Shown: piece after piece, positions 46,291 to 55,213 of the stretch | How the letters are laid out: each line of letters begins with the position of its first letter | How positions within the stretch are numbered: the stretch's first letter is position 1 | NCBI RefSeq assembly: GCF_030816715.1 | Contig: NZ_JAUSYH010000001.1 | Location: 806,001-870,000 of the forward strand | Direction of reading: 5' to 3' | DNA: 64,000 nucleotides | Source of the DNA: Streptomyces achromogenes | Lineage (GTDB): Bacteria > Actinomycetota > Actinomycetes > Streptomycetales > Streptomycetaceae | The notes under the pieces: generated by a model | Seen by the model: the letters and a program-made list of their open reading frames with translations, nothing else | Database searches by the model: none | What the model was told of the DNA's origin: nothing | Program-made: the position numbers and the translations under genes

Positions 46291-48312
46291 TCAGCCGTCG
46301 AGTCGCACGACCCGTACGGCTCCCGCCGGGACCGGGAGGTGGCCGGCGGCACGTTCGCCCGTCAGCAGTTCGGCGCCGGGAGTCTCCAGCGGCATCTTGA
46401 CGTCGGCGGCGGTGTGGTTGATCGCGAAGAGGTAGGTGCCCGTCTCACCGGAGCGGCGCACCACCTCGAGGTCCCGGGGCAGTCCGGCGCGCGGGGCGAT
46501 CCCCGCGTCCTCGGCGGCGCGGCCGATCAGCGCGTCGAGGCCGTCGGGGCCGAGGCGGGTGGAGACGTACCAGGCGGTCCCCTCGCCGAGGCGGTGCCGG
46601 GTGACGGCGGGGCGGCCGGCGGTGAGGCCGTCGGCGTACGTCCACACGGTCTCGGCGCCGCGCGGGGTGACGAACTCCGTCCACACGTCGCCTTCGAGTT
46701 CGGAGCCGTCGGGGCCGGCGACGCGCACGCGCTCGCCTTGCAGCAGCGGCGAGAACTCCTCGACGGTCAGGCCGAGGACGTCGCGCAGCGCGCCGGGGTA
46801 GGCGCCCTCGTGCACGGCGTCGTGTTCGTCGACGATGCCGGAGAAGTACGACACGACGAGGGTGCCGCCGTTGTCGACGTACCGCGTGAGATGGTGACCG
46901 GCCGCCTGCGTCATCAGGTACAGGGCGGGCACGACGACCAGGGGGTACCGCGACAGATCGGCCTCGGGGTGGGCGAAGTCGACGGTGAGGTGGCGGTCGT
47001 GGAGGGCCTCGTAGTAGGCGTCGGCGCGCTCGCGCGGGTCGGCGTCCTCGCTGGGCCGCCAGTCGAGGTTCTGCGCCCACCAGGAGTGCCAGTCCCACAG
47101 GACGGCCGCGTCGGCGACGGTGCGGGTGCCGCGGATCGCGCCGAGGGAGTCGAGGGCCGCGCCGAGCTCGACGACCTCGCGCCACACCCGCGTGTCGGTG
47201 CCGCCGTGCGGGACCATCGCCGAGTGGAACTTCTCGGCGCCGCGCCGGGACTGCCGCCACTGGAAGAACATGGCGCCCTCGGAGCCGCGGGCCACGTGCG
47301 CCAGTGAGTTGCGGGCCATCTGGCCCGGGGCCTTGGCGGGGTTGCGCGGCTGCCAGTTGATTCCCGAGGTGGAGTGCTCGAGCAGGATCCAGGGGGCGCC
47401 GCCCGCGACGGAGCGGGTGAGGTCGGCGGCCATCGCGAGGTTGACGTGGGTGCGGCGGCCGTCGGTGATCAGGTAGTGGTCGTTGGTGACGATGTCGACC
47501 TCGCGGCCCCAGGCCCAGTAGTCGACGGAGTCGCACTGGCTGAGGGCGGTCATGAAGTTGGTCGTGACGGGGATGCCGGGCGCGAGGCGGTGCAGGAGGT
47601 CCCGCTCCGCGCGGAAGTTCTCGCGCATGGTCGCGTCGGCGAACCGCTTGTAGTCCAGGGCCTGGCCCGGGTTGCCGACGGTCGGTGTGGCGCGCGGTGG
47701 GTTGACGTCCTCGATGCTCGCGTAACGCTGGCCCCAGAAGGCGGTGCCCCAGGCCTCGTTGACGGCGTCGACCGTGCCGTACGTCGTCTCCAGCCAGCGG
47801 CGGAAGTGGGCGGCGCAGGAGTCGCAGTAGCAGGCGGAGACGGGGACGCCGTACTCGTTGTGCACGTGCCACATCGCCAGCGCCGGATGGTCGCCGTAGC
47901 GCTCGGCGAGGCGTGTGGTGATGTTCGCGGCGGCCGCGCGGTAGTCCGCGTTGCTGTGGCAGATCGCGCCGCGGGAGCCGAACTCGTAACGCACACCCTC
48001 GGCGGTCACCGGCAGGGCGTCGGGGTGGCGGCGGTAGAACCAGACCGGCGGCGACACCGTCGGGGTGCCCAGGTCGACGCGGATGCCGTGCTCGTGCAGC
48101 AGGTCGATCACCCGGTCGAGCCAGCCGAAGTCGTACTCCCCGGGCGAGGGTTCGAGGAGGGCCCAGGAGAAGATCCCGACGCTGACCATGGTGACCCCGG
48201 CCTCCCGCATCAGCCGGACGTCGTCCTGCCAGACGGATTCCGGCCACTGCTCGGGGTTGTAGTCCCCACCGAAGGCGAGCCCGGTGAGGCCCTTGGGGGT
48301 GGTCTCCGGCAT
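46291..48312 (-). CDS. GH42 beta-galactosidase, cytosolic
   Basis: 673 residues, typical GH42 length, with no signal peptide. ATG 48312 follows GGGAGAG; the longer frame covers the divergent promoter and is rejected. Domain A barrel: GGDYNPEQWPESVWQDDVRLM (about 15), the acid/base Glu in MWHVHNEYGVPVSACYCDSC (about 150) and the nucleophile Glu in WILLEHSTSGINWQPRN (about 310). The CYCDSC Cys residues match the zinc site seen in several GH42 enzymes. Domains B and C follow. It cleaves imported galacto-oligosaccharides. It is divergent from the ABC transporter genes, forming a galactan locus. Confidence 0.95.
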   Translation of the reverse strand: MPETTPKGLTGLAFGGDYNPEQWPESVWQDDVRLMREAGVTMVSVGIFSWALLEPSPGEYDFGWLDRVIDLLHEHGIRVDLGTPTVSPPVWFYRRHPDALPVTAEGVRYEFGSRGAICHSNADYRAAAANITTRLAERYGDHPALAMWHVHNEYGVPVSACYCDSCAAHFRRWLETTYGTVDAVNEAWGTAFWGQRYASIEDVNPPRATPTVGNPGQALDYKRFADATMRENFRAERDLLHRLAPGIPVTTNFMTALSQCDSVDYWAWGREVDIVTNDHYLITDGRRTHVNLAMAADLTRSVAGGAPWILLEHSTSGINWQPRNPAKAPGQMARNSLAHVARGSEGAMFFQWRQSRRGAEKFHSAMVPHGGTDTRVWREVVELGAALDSLGAIRGTRTVADAAVLWDWHSWWAQNLDWRPSEDADPRERADAYYEALHDRHLTVDFAHPEADLSRYPLVVVPALYLMTQAAGHHLTRYVDNGGTLVVSYFSGIVDEHDAVHEGAYPGALRDVLGLTVEEFSPLLQGERVRVAGPDGSELEGDVWTEFVTPRGAETVWTYADGLTAGRPAVTRHRLGEGTAWYVSTRLGPDGLDALIGRAAEDAGIAPRAGLPRDLEVVRRSGETGTYLFAINHTAADVKMPLETPGAELLTGERAAGHLPVPAGAVRVVRLDG

Positions 48313-48401
48313 GGATCTCTCCCGTTTAATTCGATCATTTTGGGAACGTGCACACACGCGATCAGCGGTGCGAGGCCAACATAACCGCACAGCAACAACC
48401 A

Positions 48402-48443
48402 TTGACAAGTGGCCGGGATGTTTCTCTACTGTGAACGCTCACA
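48402..48443 (+). promoter_or_regulatory. Promoter with LacI-type operator for the galacto-oligosaccharide ABC operon
   Basis: A -35 TTGACA (48402-48407) and a -10 TCTACT (48425-48430) stand 17 bp apart. TGTGAACGCTCACA (48430-48443) overlaps the expected start point and has TGTGA/TCACA arms, as in lac-type operators. The LacI gene at the end of this operon is the likely repressor. Confidence 0.7.
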
Positions 48444-48473
48444 GACACCGGAACCCAGGTCAGGGAGAGATCC

Positions 48474-49793
48474 ATGTCCATCACGAAGCGTCGTCGCCTC
48501 GTGGCAACTGCTGTTGCCGTCGCTCTGGGCAGCACCGCCCTCGCCGCCTGCGGCTCGTCCGACGAGGACGGCGGCGCCGAGTCCGGTCCGGTCTCGCTCA
48601 CGTACTGGACGTGGACGCCGGGCATGGACAAGGTCGTCGACCTGTGGAACAAGGGCCAGGGCAAGAAGGACCGGATCACGGTCACGGTGAAGAAGCAGGC
48701 GTCCGGCGACACGCTGATCACCAAGATCCTCACCGCGCACAAGGCCGGCAAGGCCCCCGACCTGGTCCAGGCCGAGTACCAGGCGCTGCCGACGCTGGTC
48801 AGCAATGACGCCCTCGCGGACATAGGCAAGGACGTCGGCGACGCGAAGAGCAAGTTCGCGGACGGCGTCTGGCAGCAGACGACCCTGGGCACGGACGCCG
48901 TCTACGCGGTGCCGCAGGACATCGGGCCGATGATGTTCTACTACCGCGCCGACCTCTTCAAGAAGTACGGCCTGACGGTCCCCACGACCTGGGAGCAGTT
49001 CGCCGAGACGGCCCGCGCGCTGAAGAAGAAGGCCCCGGACACCGACCTCACCACGTTCTCCGCCAACGACTCCGGTCTCTTCGCGGGCCTCGCCCAGCAG
49101 GCCGGCGCCAAGTGGTGGACCACCTCCGGCGACAAGTGGAAGGTCGGCATCGACGACGCGGCCACCAAGAAGGTGGCCGACTTCTGGGGCGGTCTGGTCA
49201 AGGAGGGCGCGGTCGACAACCAGCCCATGTACACCCCGGCCTGGAACAAGGCGCTCGACACCGGCAAGCAGATCGCCTGGGTGTCCGCCGTGTGGGCGCC
49301 GGGCACGCTGACCACCGCCGCGCCCGACACCAAGGGCAAGTGGGCGATGGCCCCGCTCCCCCAGTGGTCCGCCGGCGAGAACGTCACCGGCAGCTGGGGC
49401 GGATCGTCCACGGCCGTGACGACGGACTCGAAGCACAAGTCGGCCGCCGCGAAGTTCGCCGCCTGGCTGAACACCGACGGCGTCGCCCTCAACGCGCTGG
49501 CCAAGGAGGGGGGCATCTACCCGGCCTCCACGTCCGCCCAGCTCAGCGGTGCCTTCATCACCCCGCCGGACTACTTCTCGAACCAGGCGGACTTCTACAC
49601 CACAGCCGCGAAGATCGCGAAGACCACGGCGCCCTCGGCCTGGGGCCCGAACGTGAACGTCGCCTACACGTCCTTCAAGGACGCGTTCGGCGCGGCCGCC
49701 AAGAACAAGTCGGACTTCTCCGCCGCTCTGGACAAGATGCAGTCGGACACCGTCGCCGACATGAAGAAGCAGGGCTTCGGGGTCTCCGAGTGA
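48474..49793 (+). CDS. Carbohydrate ABC transporter substrate-binding lipoprotein
   Basis: 439 residues from ATG 48474 with GGGAGAG upstream. A lipoprotein signal ends LAAC with lipidated C26. The mature protein is a family-1 extracellular solute-binding protein: SLTYWTWTPGMDKVVDLWNK, APDLVQAEYQALP (about 100), AVPQDIGPMMFYYRADLFKKYGLTVPTTWEQ (about 145-175) and GSWGGSSTAVT (about 305). It captures sugars outside the membrane and hands them to the two permeases. Beta-galacto-oligosaccharide as ligand is inferred from the GH42 and GH53 neighbours. First gene of a four-gene operon. Confidence 0.93.
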   Translation: MSITKRRRLVATAVAVALGSTALAACGSSDEDGGAESGPVSLTYWTWTPGMDKVVDLWNKGQGKKDRITVTVKKQASGDTLITKILTAHKAGKAPDLVQAEYQALPTLVSNDALADIGKDVGDAKSKFADGVWQQTTLGTDAVYAVPQDIGPMMFYYRADLFKKYGLTVPTTWEQFAETARALKKKAPDTDLTTFSANDSGLFAGLAQQAGAKWWTTSGDKWKVGIDDAATKKVADFWGGLVKEGAVDNQPMYTPAWNKALDTGKQIAWVSAVWAPGTLTTAAPDTKGKWAMAPLPQWSAGENVTGSWGGSSTAVTTDSKHKSAAAKFAAWLNTDGVALNALAKEGGIYPASTSAQLSGAFITPPDYFSNQADFYTTAAKIAKTTAPSAWGPNVNVAYTSFKDAFGAAAKNKSDFSAALDKMQSDTVADMKKQGFGVSE

Positions 49794-50713
49794 CCACCGC
49801 ACGCCGGACGTCGTACGGGGTCAAGGGCGCCCCGTACGCGTTCCTCGTCCCCGCCGCCGTCCTCTTCGCGCTGTTCTTCGCGCTGCCCATCGGGTACGCC
49901 GTCTGGCTCAGCTTCCACAAGGTGCGCGTCTCGGGCCTCGGCCTGGGCTCGGGCGCCCGCAAGGAGGTCTGGGCCGGCCTGGAGAACTACACCGACGCCC
50001 TCACCGACAGCGAGCTGGTCCACGGCGCGCTGCGCGTCCTCGGGTACGGCTGCATCGTCGTCCCCGTCATGCTGGGCCTGGCGCTGCTGTTCGCGCTGAT
50101 GCTCGACTCCGAGAAGGTGCGGCTCGCCCCGTTCACCCGGCTCGCGATCTTCCTGCCGTACGCCGTTCCCGGCGTCGTGGCGGCGCTGCTGTGGGGCTTT
50201 CTGTACCTGCCGGACGTCAGCCCCTTCTTCTACGTCCTCGGGAAGCTGGGCCTGCCCCAGCCGGACCTGCTGGACGGCGGTCCGCTCTACCTCGCCCTGT
50301 CGAACATCGCGGTCTGGGGCGGCACCGGCTTCAACATGATCGTCATCTACACCTCGTTGCGGGCCATCCCGGCCGAGGTGCACGAGGCGGCGAAGCTGGA
50401 CGGAGCGACCCCGCTGCAGACGGCGCTGCGGATCAAGATCCCGATGGTGGCGCCCTCGCTGGTGCTGACCTTCTTCTTCTCGATCATCGCCACGCTCCAG
50501 GTGTTCAACGAGCCGACCACTCTCAAGCCGCTCACCAACTCCGTGTCCACGACCTGGAGTCCGCTGATGAAGGTGCACCGGGACGCGTTCGGCACGGGTG
50601 ACGTCTACCAGGCGGCCGCCGAGGCCGTGATCATCGCCCTGGCCACGCTGGTGCTGTCCTTCGGCTTCCTGCGTGCCGCGAACCGCCGTAACAGGCAGGA
50701 GGCGGCGTCATGA
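49790..50713 (+). CDS. Carbohydrate ABC transporter permease 1 (MalF-like)
   Basis: 307 residues. GTG 49790 overlaps the binding-protein stop by 4 bp (GTGA), showing translational coupling; the longer frame upstream is a shadow. Six membrane helices, with the EAA loop EVHEAAKLDGATPLQTALRIKIPMVAPSL (about 195-222) that contacts the ATPase. Forms the channel with permease 2. No ATPase gene is present in the locus; Streptomyces commonly uses the shared ATPase MsiK encoded elsewhere. Confidence 0.93.
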   Translation: MTTARRTSYGVKGAPYAFLVPAAVLFALFFALPIGYAVWLSFHKVRVSGLGLGSGARKEVWAGLENYTDALTDSELVHGALRVLGYGCIVVPVMLGLALLFALMLDSEKVRLAPFTRLAIFLPYAVPGVVAALLWGFLYLPDVSPFFYVLGKLGLPQPDLLDGGPLYLALSNIAVWGGTGFNMIVIYTSLRAIPAEVHEAAKLDGATPLQTALRIKIPMVAPSLVLTFFFSIIATLQVFNEPTTLKPLTNSVSTTWSPLMKVHRDAFGTGDVYQAAAEAVIIALATLVLSFGFLRAANRRNRQEAAS

Positions 50714-51615
50714 GTGCACTCGCCGTCCACAAGGCCCCCTCGAAGGCCGGCGCGACCGGCGCCGCGCGCGGGCGTCCGCCGCTGCGCGGCCGGATCGCCC
50801 TGATCCCCACGGTCACCCTGCTGCTGGGCGCGGTCTACTGCCTCCTGCCGGTCGCCTGGGTGGTCATCGCGTCCACCAAGTCCGGCCGTGAGCTGTTCTC
50901 CACGTTCACCTTCCTGCCGGGCACGGGCTTCGCCGACAACCTCCAGGACCTCAACTCCTATCGCGACGGCGTGTACTGGACGTGGATGGGCAACTCCGCG
51001 CTGTACGCGGGTCTCGGGGCGCTGCTGTCGACGTGCGTGTCGGCGTTCAGCGGCTACGCCCTCGCCGTGTACCGCTTCCGCGGCCGGGAGTCCATCTTCA
51101 ACACCCTGCTCGCGGGGGTGCTGATGCCGCCGGTCGTCCTGGCCGTCCCGCAGTACCTGCTGCTGGCCCAGGCCGGCCTCACGGACTCGTACTGGTCCGT
51201 GCTGCTGCCGCAGATCCTGTCGCCCTACGGCGTCTACCTCGCCCGCATCTACGCGGCGGCGGCCGTGCCCGGCGACGTGGTGGAGGCCGGACGGATGGAC
51301 GGCGCGAGCGAGTGGCGGATCTTCAGCCGGATCGCGCTGCCGATGATGGTCCCGGGGCTGGTGACGGTGTTCCTGTTCCAGTTCGTGGCGGTGTGGAACA
51401 ACTTCCTGCTGCCGTACATCATGCTCAGCGACGACGAGAGGTTCCCGATCACGCTCGGCCTGTTCACGTTGCTGGAGCAGGGGGCCAACCAGCCCGCGTT
51501 GTACACGCTGGTGATCACCGGCGCGTTCCTGGCCGTGATCCCGCTGGTGGCGCTGTTCCTTCTCGTGCAGCGGTTCTGGAGCCTTGATCTGCTGTCCGGA
51601 GCCGTAAAGTCATGA
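50710..51615 (+). CDS. Carbohydrate ABC transporter permease 2 (MalG-like)
   Basis: 301 residues. ATG 50710 overlaps the previous stop (ATGA). Six helices; the EAA loop reads DVVEAGRMDGASEWRIFSRIALPMMVPGL (about 192-220). WNNFLLPYIMLSDDERFPITLGLF (about 230) is a usual MalG-type segment. It pairs with permease 1 to move oligosaccharides into the cytosol for GH42. Confidence 0.93.
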   Translation: MSALAVHKAPSKAGATGAARGRPPLRGRIALIPTVTLLLGAVYCLLPVAWVVIASTKSGRELFSTFTFLPGTGFADNLQDLNSYRDGVYWTWMGNSALYAGLGALLSTCVSAFSGYALAVYRFRGRESIFNTLLAGVLMPPVVLAVPQYLLLAQAGLTDSYWSVLLPQILSPYGVYLARIYAAAAVPGDVVEAGRMDGASEWRIFSRIALPMMVPGLVTVFLFQFVAVWNNFLLPYIMLSDDERFPITLGLFTLLEQGANQPALYTLVITGAFLAVIPLVALFLLVQRFWSLDLLSGAVKS

Positions 51616-52652
51616 CCATGAACAATGGTGCGGGAGGCCGGCGCAGACCGCCGACCATCCACGACGTGGCGCGCGAGGCGGGGGTCTCCCGGGGCACCGT
51701 CTCGCGGGTGCTCAACGGCGGACACTACGTCAGCCCGGCGGCGGCGGAGGCGGTCAACGCAGCCATCCGCAGGACGGGTTACGTCGTGAACCGGCACGCC
51801 CGCTCGCTGATCACCGGCCGGTCCGACTCGGTGGGCTTCCTGCTCACGGAGCCCCAGGAGCGGTTCTTCGAGGATCCCAACTTCAACGTTCTGCTGCGCG
51901 GCTGCACCCAGGCGCTGGCCGCGCACGACGTGCCCCTCCTGCTGATGCTGGCCGGCACGGAGGACGAGCGCCGGCGCATCACGCGGTACATCACGGCCGG
52001 GCACGTCGACGGGGTGCTGCTGGTCTCCAGTCACTCCGGCGACCCGATCGCCACCGAGCTGCGGGAGGCCGGGGTGCCGCTGGTCGCCTGCGGCAAGCCG
52101 ATCGGGATCGGCTCCCACTCCAAGGTGAGCTATGTGGCCGCCGACGACCGCGACGGCGCCCGGGACATGGTGCGGCATCTGCTGGCGCAGGGCCGCCAAC
52201 GGATCGGCGTGGTCACCGGCCCGCTGGACACCCCGGGCGGCGTGGAACGGCTCGCCGGGTACCGGGAGGTGCTCGCCGAGGCGGGCGTCAACTACGACGA
52301 CCGGTTGGTCGTGTCCGGCGACTACAGCCGGGCCAGCGGCGAGGCCGGCGCGGAGCTGCTGCTGGCCCAGGCGCCGGAGCTGGACGCGGTGTTCGTCGCG
52401 TCCGACCTGATGGCGCAGGGTGTGCTGACGGCACTGCGCCGCGCGGGGCGGCGGGTGCCGCAGGACGTGGCGGTCGGCGGCTTCGACGACTCCCCGGCGG
52501 CGACCGCCGCCAGCCCCTCCCTCACCACCATCCGCCAGCCCTGGGACCGGATCAGCAGCGAGATGGTCCGCGTCCTCCTCGCCCAGATCGGCGGCGAGGA
52601 CCCGGCGGCGGTGATCCTCCCGACGGAACTCGTCCGACGGGAGTCCACCTGA
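51612..52652 (+). CDS. LacI family repressor of the galactan locus
   Basis: 346 residues. ATG 51612 overlaps the permease stop by 4 bp, so all four genes are coupled. The helix-turn-helix covers about 14-35 (TIHDVAREAGVSRGTVSRVLNG), followed by the hinge helix region (HARSLITGRSDSVGFLL). The periplasmic-binding-protein-like core ends in the usual VGGFDDSPAATAASPSLTTIRQPW block. It probably represses the operon at the TGTGA/TCACA operator (48430-48443), and perhaps the divergent GH42-GH53 genes, until a galactan-derived sugar binds. Confidence 0.94.
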   Translation: MTMNNGAGGRRRPPTIHDVAREAGVSRGTVSRVLNGGHYVSPAAAEAVNAAIRRTGYVVNRHARSLITGRSDSVGFLLTEPQERFFEDPNFNVLLRGCTQALAAHDVPLLLMLAGTEDERRRITRYITAGHVDGVLLVSSHSGDPIATELREAGVPLVACGKPIGIGSHSKVSYVAADDRDGARDMVRHLLAQGRQRIGVVTGPLDTPGGVERLAGYREVLAEAGVNYDDRLVVSGDYSRASGEAGAELLLAQAPELDAVFVASDLMAQGVLTALRRAGRRVPQDVAVGGFDDSPAATAASPSLTTIRQPWDRISSEMVRVLLAQIGGEDPAAVILPTELVRREST

Positions 52653-53104
52653 CCCCGGCGGCAGCGCGGCCGGGAGTCCCATGATCCGGGTCCACTGATC
52701 GGGAGTCCGCGGACACCTAGTCCGCCGGGCACCCGTTCACCCGTCCGGAGCCCGCCGGGCCCGGTCCGCGCGGCCTCGCCCGGACGGCGGAGAGGGGCGG
52801 CCTCTCCTCGTCGGGATCCGTGACGGACGTCGCGGAGGCCGCGTCCGACGCCTTCCGGCAGGGGCGCGCGGACCGGCGAGGGGACCGTGACGGCAGTCCG
52901 CCCCGGCTCGGGCGGCCGGACGGACGGGCCCGCGGGCGGTGCGGCGGAGCCGGACGGCGAGGCCGGGGACGACGGCCGGGGCGGCCGCGGAGCCGCAACC
53001 GGTCAGGATCGGAGAAGCCGTCCGCCGCGTCCTCGTCCTAGCGTGGGACCACGAGAACACGGAGGTGTTCCCGGGTACCGCATCACTTCACCGAGGAGAG
53101 CGTC
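52653..53104. other. 452-bp gap without a convincing gene
   Basis: The motif CGGGAGTCC appears at 52638, 52671 and 52700 across the end of the LacI gene. Frames in both strands are Arg/Gly/Pro-rich and lack coding bias, so I call none. The AT-richer end (53050-53100) holds a GAGGAGAG ribosome-binding site for the next gene. Confidence 0.5.
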
Positions 53105-53452
53105 ATGGCCGCCGGACTGCAGACGATCATCTACCCCGTCAAGGACGTCGACCGGGCGAAGGCCCTGTTCACCGCGCTGCTGGGGGTCGAGCCGTTCGCC
53201 GACGAGCCGTACTACGTCGGCTTCAAGGCCGCCGGCCAGGACGTCGGCCTGAACCCGAACGGCCACGCCCAGGGGCTGACCGGACCGGTCCCCTACTGGC
53301 ACGTCACCGACATCCGGGACCGCCTCGCGGCCCTGCTGGCGGCGGGCGCCGAGGTGCTTCAGGACGTCCAGGACGTCGGCAACGGCCGGCTCATCGCCTC
53401 CGTGAAGGACGCGGACGGAAACCTGGTGGGGCTCCTCCAGGACCCCGCCTGA
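53105..53452 (+). CDS. VOC (glyoxalase/bleomycin-resistance fold) protein
   Basis: 115 residues; ATG 53105 has GAGGAGAG about 6 nt upstream. Two beta-alpha-beta-beta-beta repeats: LQTIIYPVKDVDRAKALFTALLGVEPFADEPYYVGF and VPYWHVTDIRDRLAALLAAGAEVLQDVQDVG, ending GNLVGLLQDPA. Metal ligands typical of VOC enzymes are partly present. Could be a dioxygenase, lyase or binding protein; not determinable. It precedes the MarR gene by 81 bp. Confidence 0.88.
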   Translation: MAAGLQTIIYPVKDVDRAKALFTALLGVEPFADEPYYVGFKAAGQDVGLNPNGHAQGLTGPVPYWHVTDIRDRLAALLAAGAEVLQDVQDVGNGRLIASVKDADGNLVGLLQDPA

Positions 53453-53473
53453 CGCCGGGCCACCGGAGCCACT

Positions 53474-53502
53474 GCATGCACTCGCACTAATTGCATCGTC
53501 AA
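53474..53502. promoter_or_regulatory. AT-rich inverted repeat upstream of the marR gene
   Basis: ATGCA and TGCAT arms, about 11 bp apart, lie in the AT-rich patch 35-60 bp before the MarR start. A plausible autoregulatory operator, weakly supported. Confidence 0.3.
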
Positions 53503-53533
53503 CAAATACTCCGGACGGCGTTACCATGCGGGT

Positions 53534-53926
53534 ATGGCAGCGAAAACGGCCGGGACGGGCCTCGAGGAGCGTTGGCGGGACATCCTGTCGGTGCACGCCC
53601 GCACGATGTGCGAGATCGACCGCGCGCTGCATCCGCACGGCCTCGGGGCAAGCGACTTCGAGGTGCTCGACATCCTCGCCGCCGAGGCTCCCCGGGCGGG
53701 CGACCAGTGCCGGGTGCAGAACCTCGTCGGACGCGTGCACCTCAGCCAGAGCGCGCTGTCCCGGCTGATCGGCCGCCTGGAGAAGGAAGGCCTGGTGGAA
53801 CGCTCGATCTGCGCGGAGGACCGGCGCGGGGTGTGGGTCGCCCTGACCCGCAAGGGCCGCGACCTGCACACCGAGGTGCTGCCCCTGCAGCGGGCGGTGC
53901 TGGAGCGGATGCTGGCCGGGTCCTAG
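53534..53926 (+). CDS. MarR family transcriptional regulator
   Basis: 130 residues from ATG 53534. Winged helix pattern: ASDFEVLDILAAEAPRAGDQCRVQNLVGRVHLSQSALSRLIGRLEKEGLVERSIC in style, then the wing AEDRRGVWVALTRKG. Two Cys (DQCRVQ and SICAED) could respond to oxidation, though that is only inference. Probably controls itself and perhaps the VOC gene just upstream. Confidence 0.9.
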   Translation: MAAKTAGTGLEERWRDILSVHARTMCEIDRALHPHGLGASDFEVLDILAAEAPRAGDQCRVQNLVGRVHLSQSALSRLIGRLEKEGLVERSICAEDRRGVWVALTRKGRDLHTEVLPLQRAVLERMLAGS

Positions 53927-53952
53927 AGCCGGAAGGACCCGGCCTGCTCCGG

Positions 53953-54351
53953 TCAGCGGACGAGCAGCGTGCGCACCCCCTCGGAGGTGAGCGTCAGCGG
54001 ATGCTCGCCGGCCGCGTCGATGGACAGGGACAGCTCGCCGGCCGGCCACTGCGCGGCGAGCGCGCCGAGCGGCACGAGCCGGTAGCGGTCGATCTCGGGC
54101 AGCAGGTCGGCCATCTCCGGCTCGGAGGTGAACACCGGCACCACGGCCGCTCCCCCGGGCTGTTCGAGAACGGGCAGGGCGACGGTGGCCGGGTTGGTGA
54201 TGTCCTCGTCGACGGCGTCGTCGGGCACCGGCACGAGCACGTCGCAGTGCGCGAGCGTGTCCAGTGCCGCGGTGTCCTCGGTGTCCCGGGCCAGCGCGTC
54301 CAGCGCCAGTGCGGCCGGGTTGTGGTTGCGGTCGTGTGCGGGCGTCTCCAT
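53953..54351 (-). CDS. SseB family protein
   Basis: 132 residues. ATG 54351 has GGGGAGATGTC upstream; the longer frame is rejected. The SseB N-terminal domain pattern is visible: NPAALALDALARDTEDTAALDTLAHCDVLVPVPD near the start, then VFTSEPEMADLLPEIDRYRLVPLGAL and a closing SIDAAGEHPLTLT. SseB-fold proteins are widespread in Streptomyces with unclear roles. Convergent with the MarR gene. Confidence 0.85.
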   Translation of the reverse strand: METPAHDRNHNPAALALDALARDTEDTAALDTLAHCDVLVPVPDDAVDEDITNPATVALPVLEQPGGAAVVPVFTSEPEMADLLPEIDRYRLVPLGALAAQWPAGELSLSIDAAGEHPLTLTSEGVRTLLVR

Positions 54352-54477
54352 GACATCTCCCCTGGTAGCGGCGGTTCGGCTCGCGTACCCGAGAGGGCGG
54401 GGCTCAATCCCCCGGGCGGCGCCCGACCGGGCGGGCCGGGAGCGTCCGCGGCACTGCACGACCAGCCGCGAGGGCCG

Positions 54478-55095
54478 CTAGGGAGTGTGCCGGCGGGCCG
54501 ACTCGTTCTCCTGGGCCATGCGCCTGAGCGCCATCAGCGCGGGCTCCAGCAGGACGGTCAGCAGCAGGGCGCGCTCGGCGGCCTCCAACGGGTCCTCCAG
54601 ATGCTCGAGTTGGTCGAGATCGAGGACGGCGGTGCGCTCGGCGAGCCGCGCGTAGGGCAGCAGGGTCCGCCAGTCGAGCGGGACGCCGAGATCGCGCAGG
54701 GAACCCAGGGTCTCGGCGAGGGCGGCGCGGGCGGGCGCCGACTGGTGCACGTCCCAGTCCATCTCCTCGACGAGTTCGTCGACCTCGGCCGCCTCCGGTC
54801 CCGCCTCGGCGGGTTTCTCACCCACCCGGACGGATCCCAGGGCGAGGCCCAGCAGCCGGTGGGTGTCTCCCGCGTGCTCGGCCAGGGCGTCGAGCACCTC
54901 GCGGGTGGTGCTGACCGACAGGCCGCGCACGCCGGTCAGCGCGCGGATCAGGCGAAGCCGGCGCAGGTGCTGGTCGTCGTACTCGGCCTGGGTGGCGGCC
55001 GTGTGACGGCCGGGCGCCAGGAGCCCTTCGCGAAGGTAGTACTTGATCGTCGTCACGGAGACGCCGCTGCGGCGGCTCAGTTCGGAGATACGCAT
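54478..55095 (-). CDS. MerR family transcriptional regulator
   Basis: 205 residues. Start ATG 55095 opens the helix-turn-helix directly (RISELSRRSGVSVTTIKYYLREGLLAPGR), with the second half HLRRLRLIRALTGVRGLSVSTTREVL. The C-terminal 120 residues are helical and acidic and form the effector region; no metal-binding Cys, so the ligand is more likely organic. It is divergent from the DUF3291/MFS pair, and the 45-bp palindrome between them is its likely site. Confidence 0.93.
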   Translation of the reverse strand: MRISELSRRSGVSVTTIKYYLREGLLAPGRHTAATQAEYDDQHLRRLRLIRALTGVRGLSVSTTREVLDALAEHAGDTHRLLGLALGSVRVGEKPAEAGPEAAEVDELVEEMDWDVHQSAPARAALAETLGSLRDLGVPLDWRTLLPYARLAERTAVLDLDQLEHLEDPLEAAERALLLTVLLEPALMALRRMAQENESARRHTP

Positions 55096-55134
55096 GCGAT
55101 CGGCTCCGGTTCGATGGTGGGCCTTGCCCGAAAA

Positions 55135-55179
55135 ACTGGATACCTCTACTGTCTAACATAGATAGTGAAGGTATCCAGT
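55135..55179. promoter_or_regulatory. 45-bp palindrome between merR and the DUF3291-MFS genes
   Basis: Two 21-bp arms flank a 3-bp centre (ACA at 55156-55158); 18 of 21 positions pair. The outer arms ACTGGATACCT (55135-55145) and AGGTATCCAGT (55169-55179) are perfect, and the inner arms ACTGTCTA and TAGATAGT match at 7 of 8. It spans the AT-rich promoter zone and is the obvious MerR operator. Confidence 0.75.
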
Positions 55180-55213
55180 ATTCCCTCGTGCCACCGGAGA
55201 GAAGGCATCAGCC

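Noticed and set aside
52717..53041. Small frames on both strands in the gap after the LacI gene
   Set aside because: Arg/Pro/Gly-rich translations with no ribosome-binding site and no consistent third-position bias.
53491..55161. 556-codon plus frame over the MarR, SseB and MerR genes
   Set aside because: Low-complexity translation, while three recognisable genes occupy the interval in other frames.
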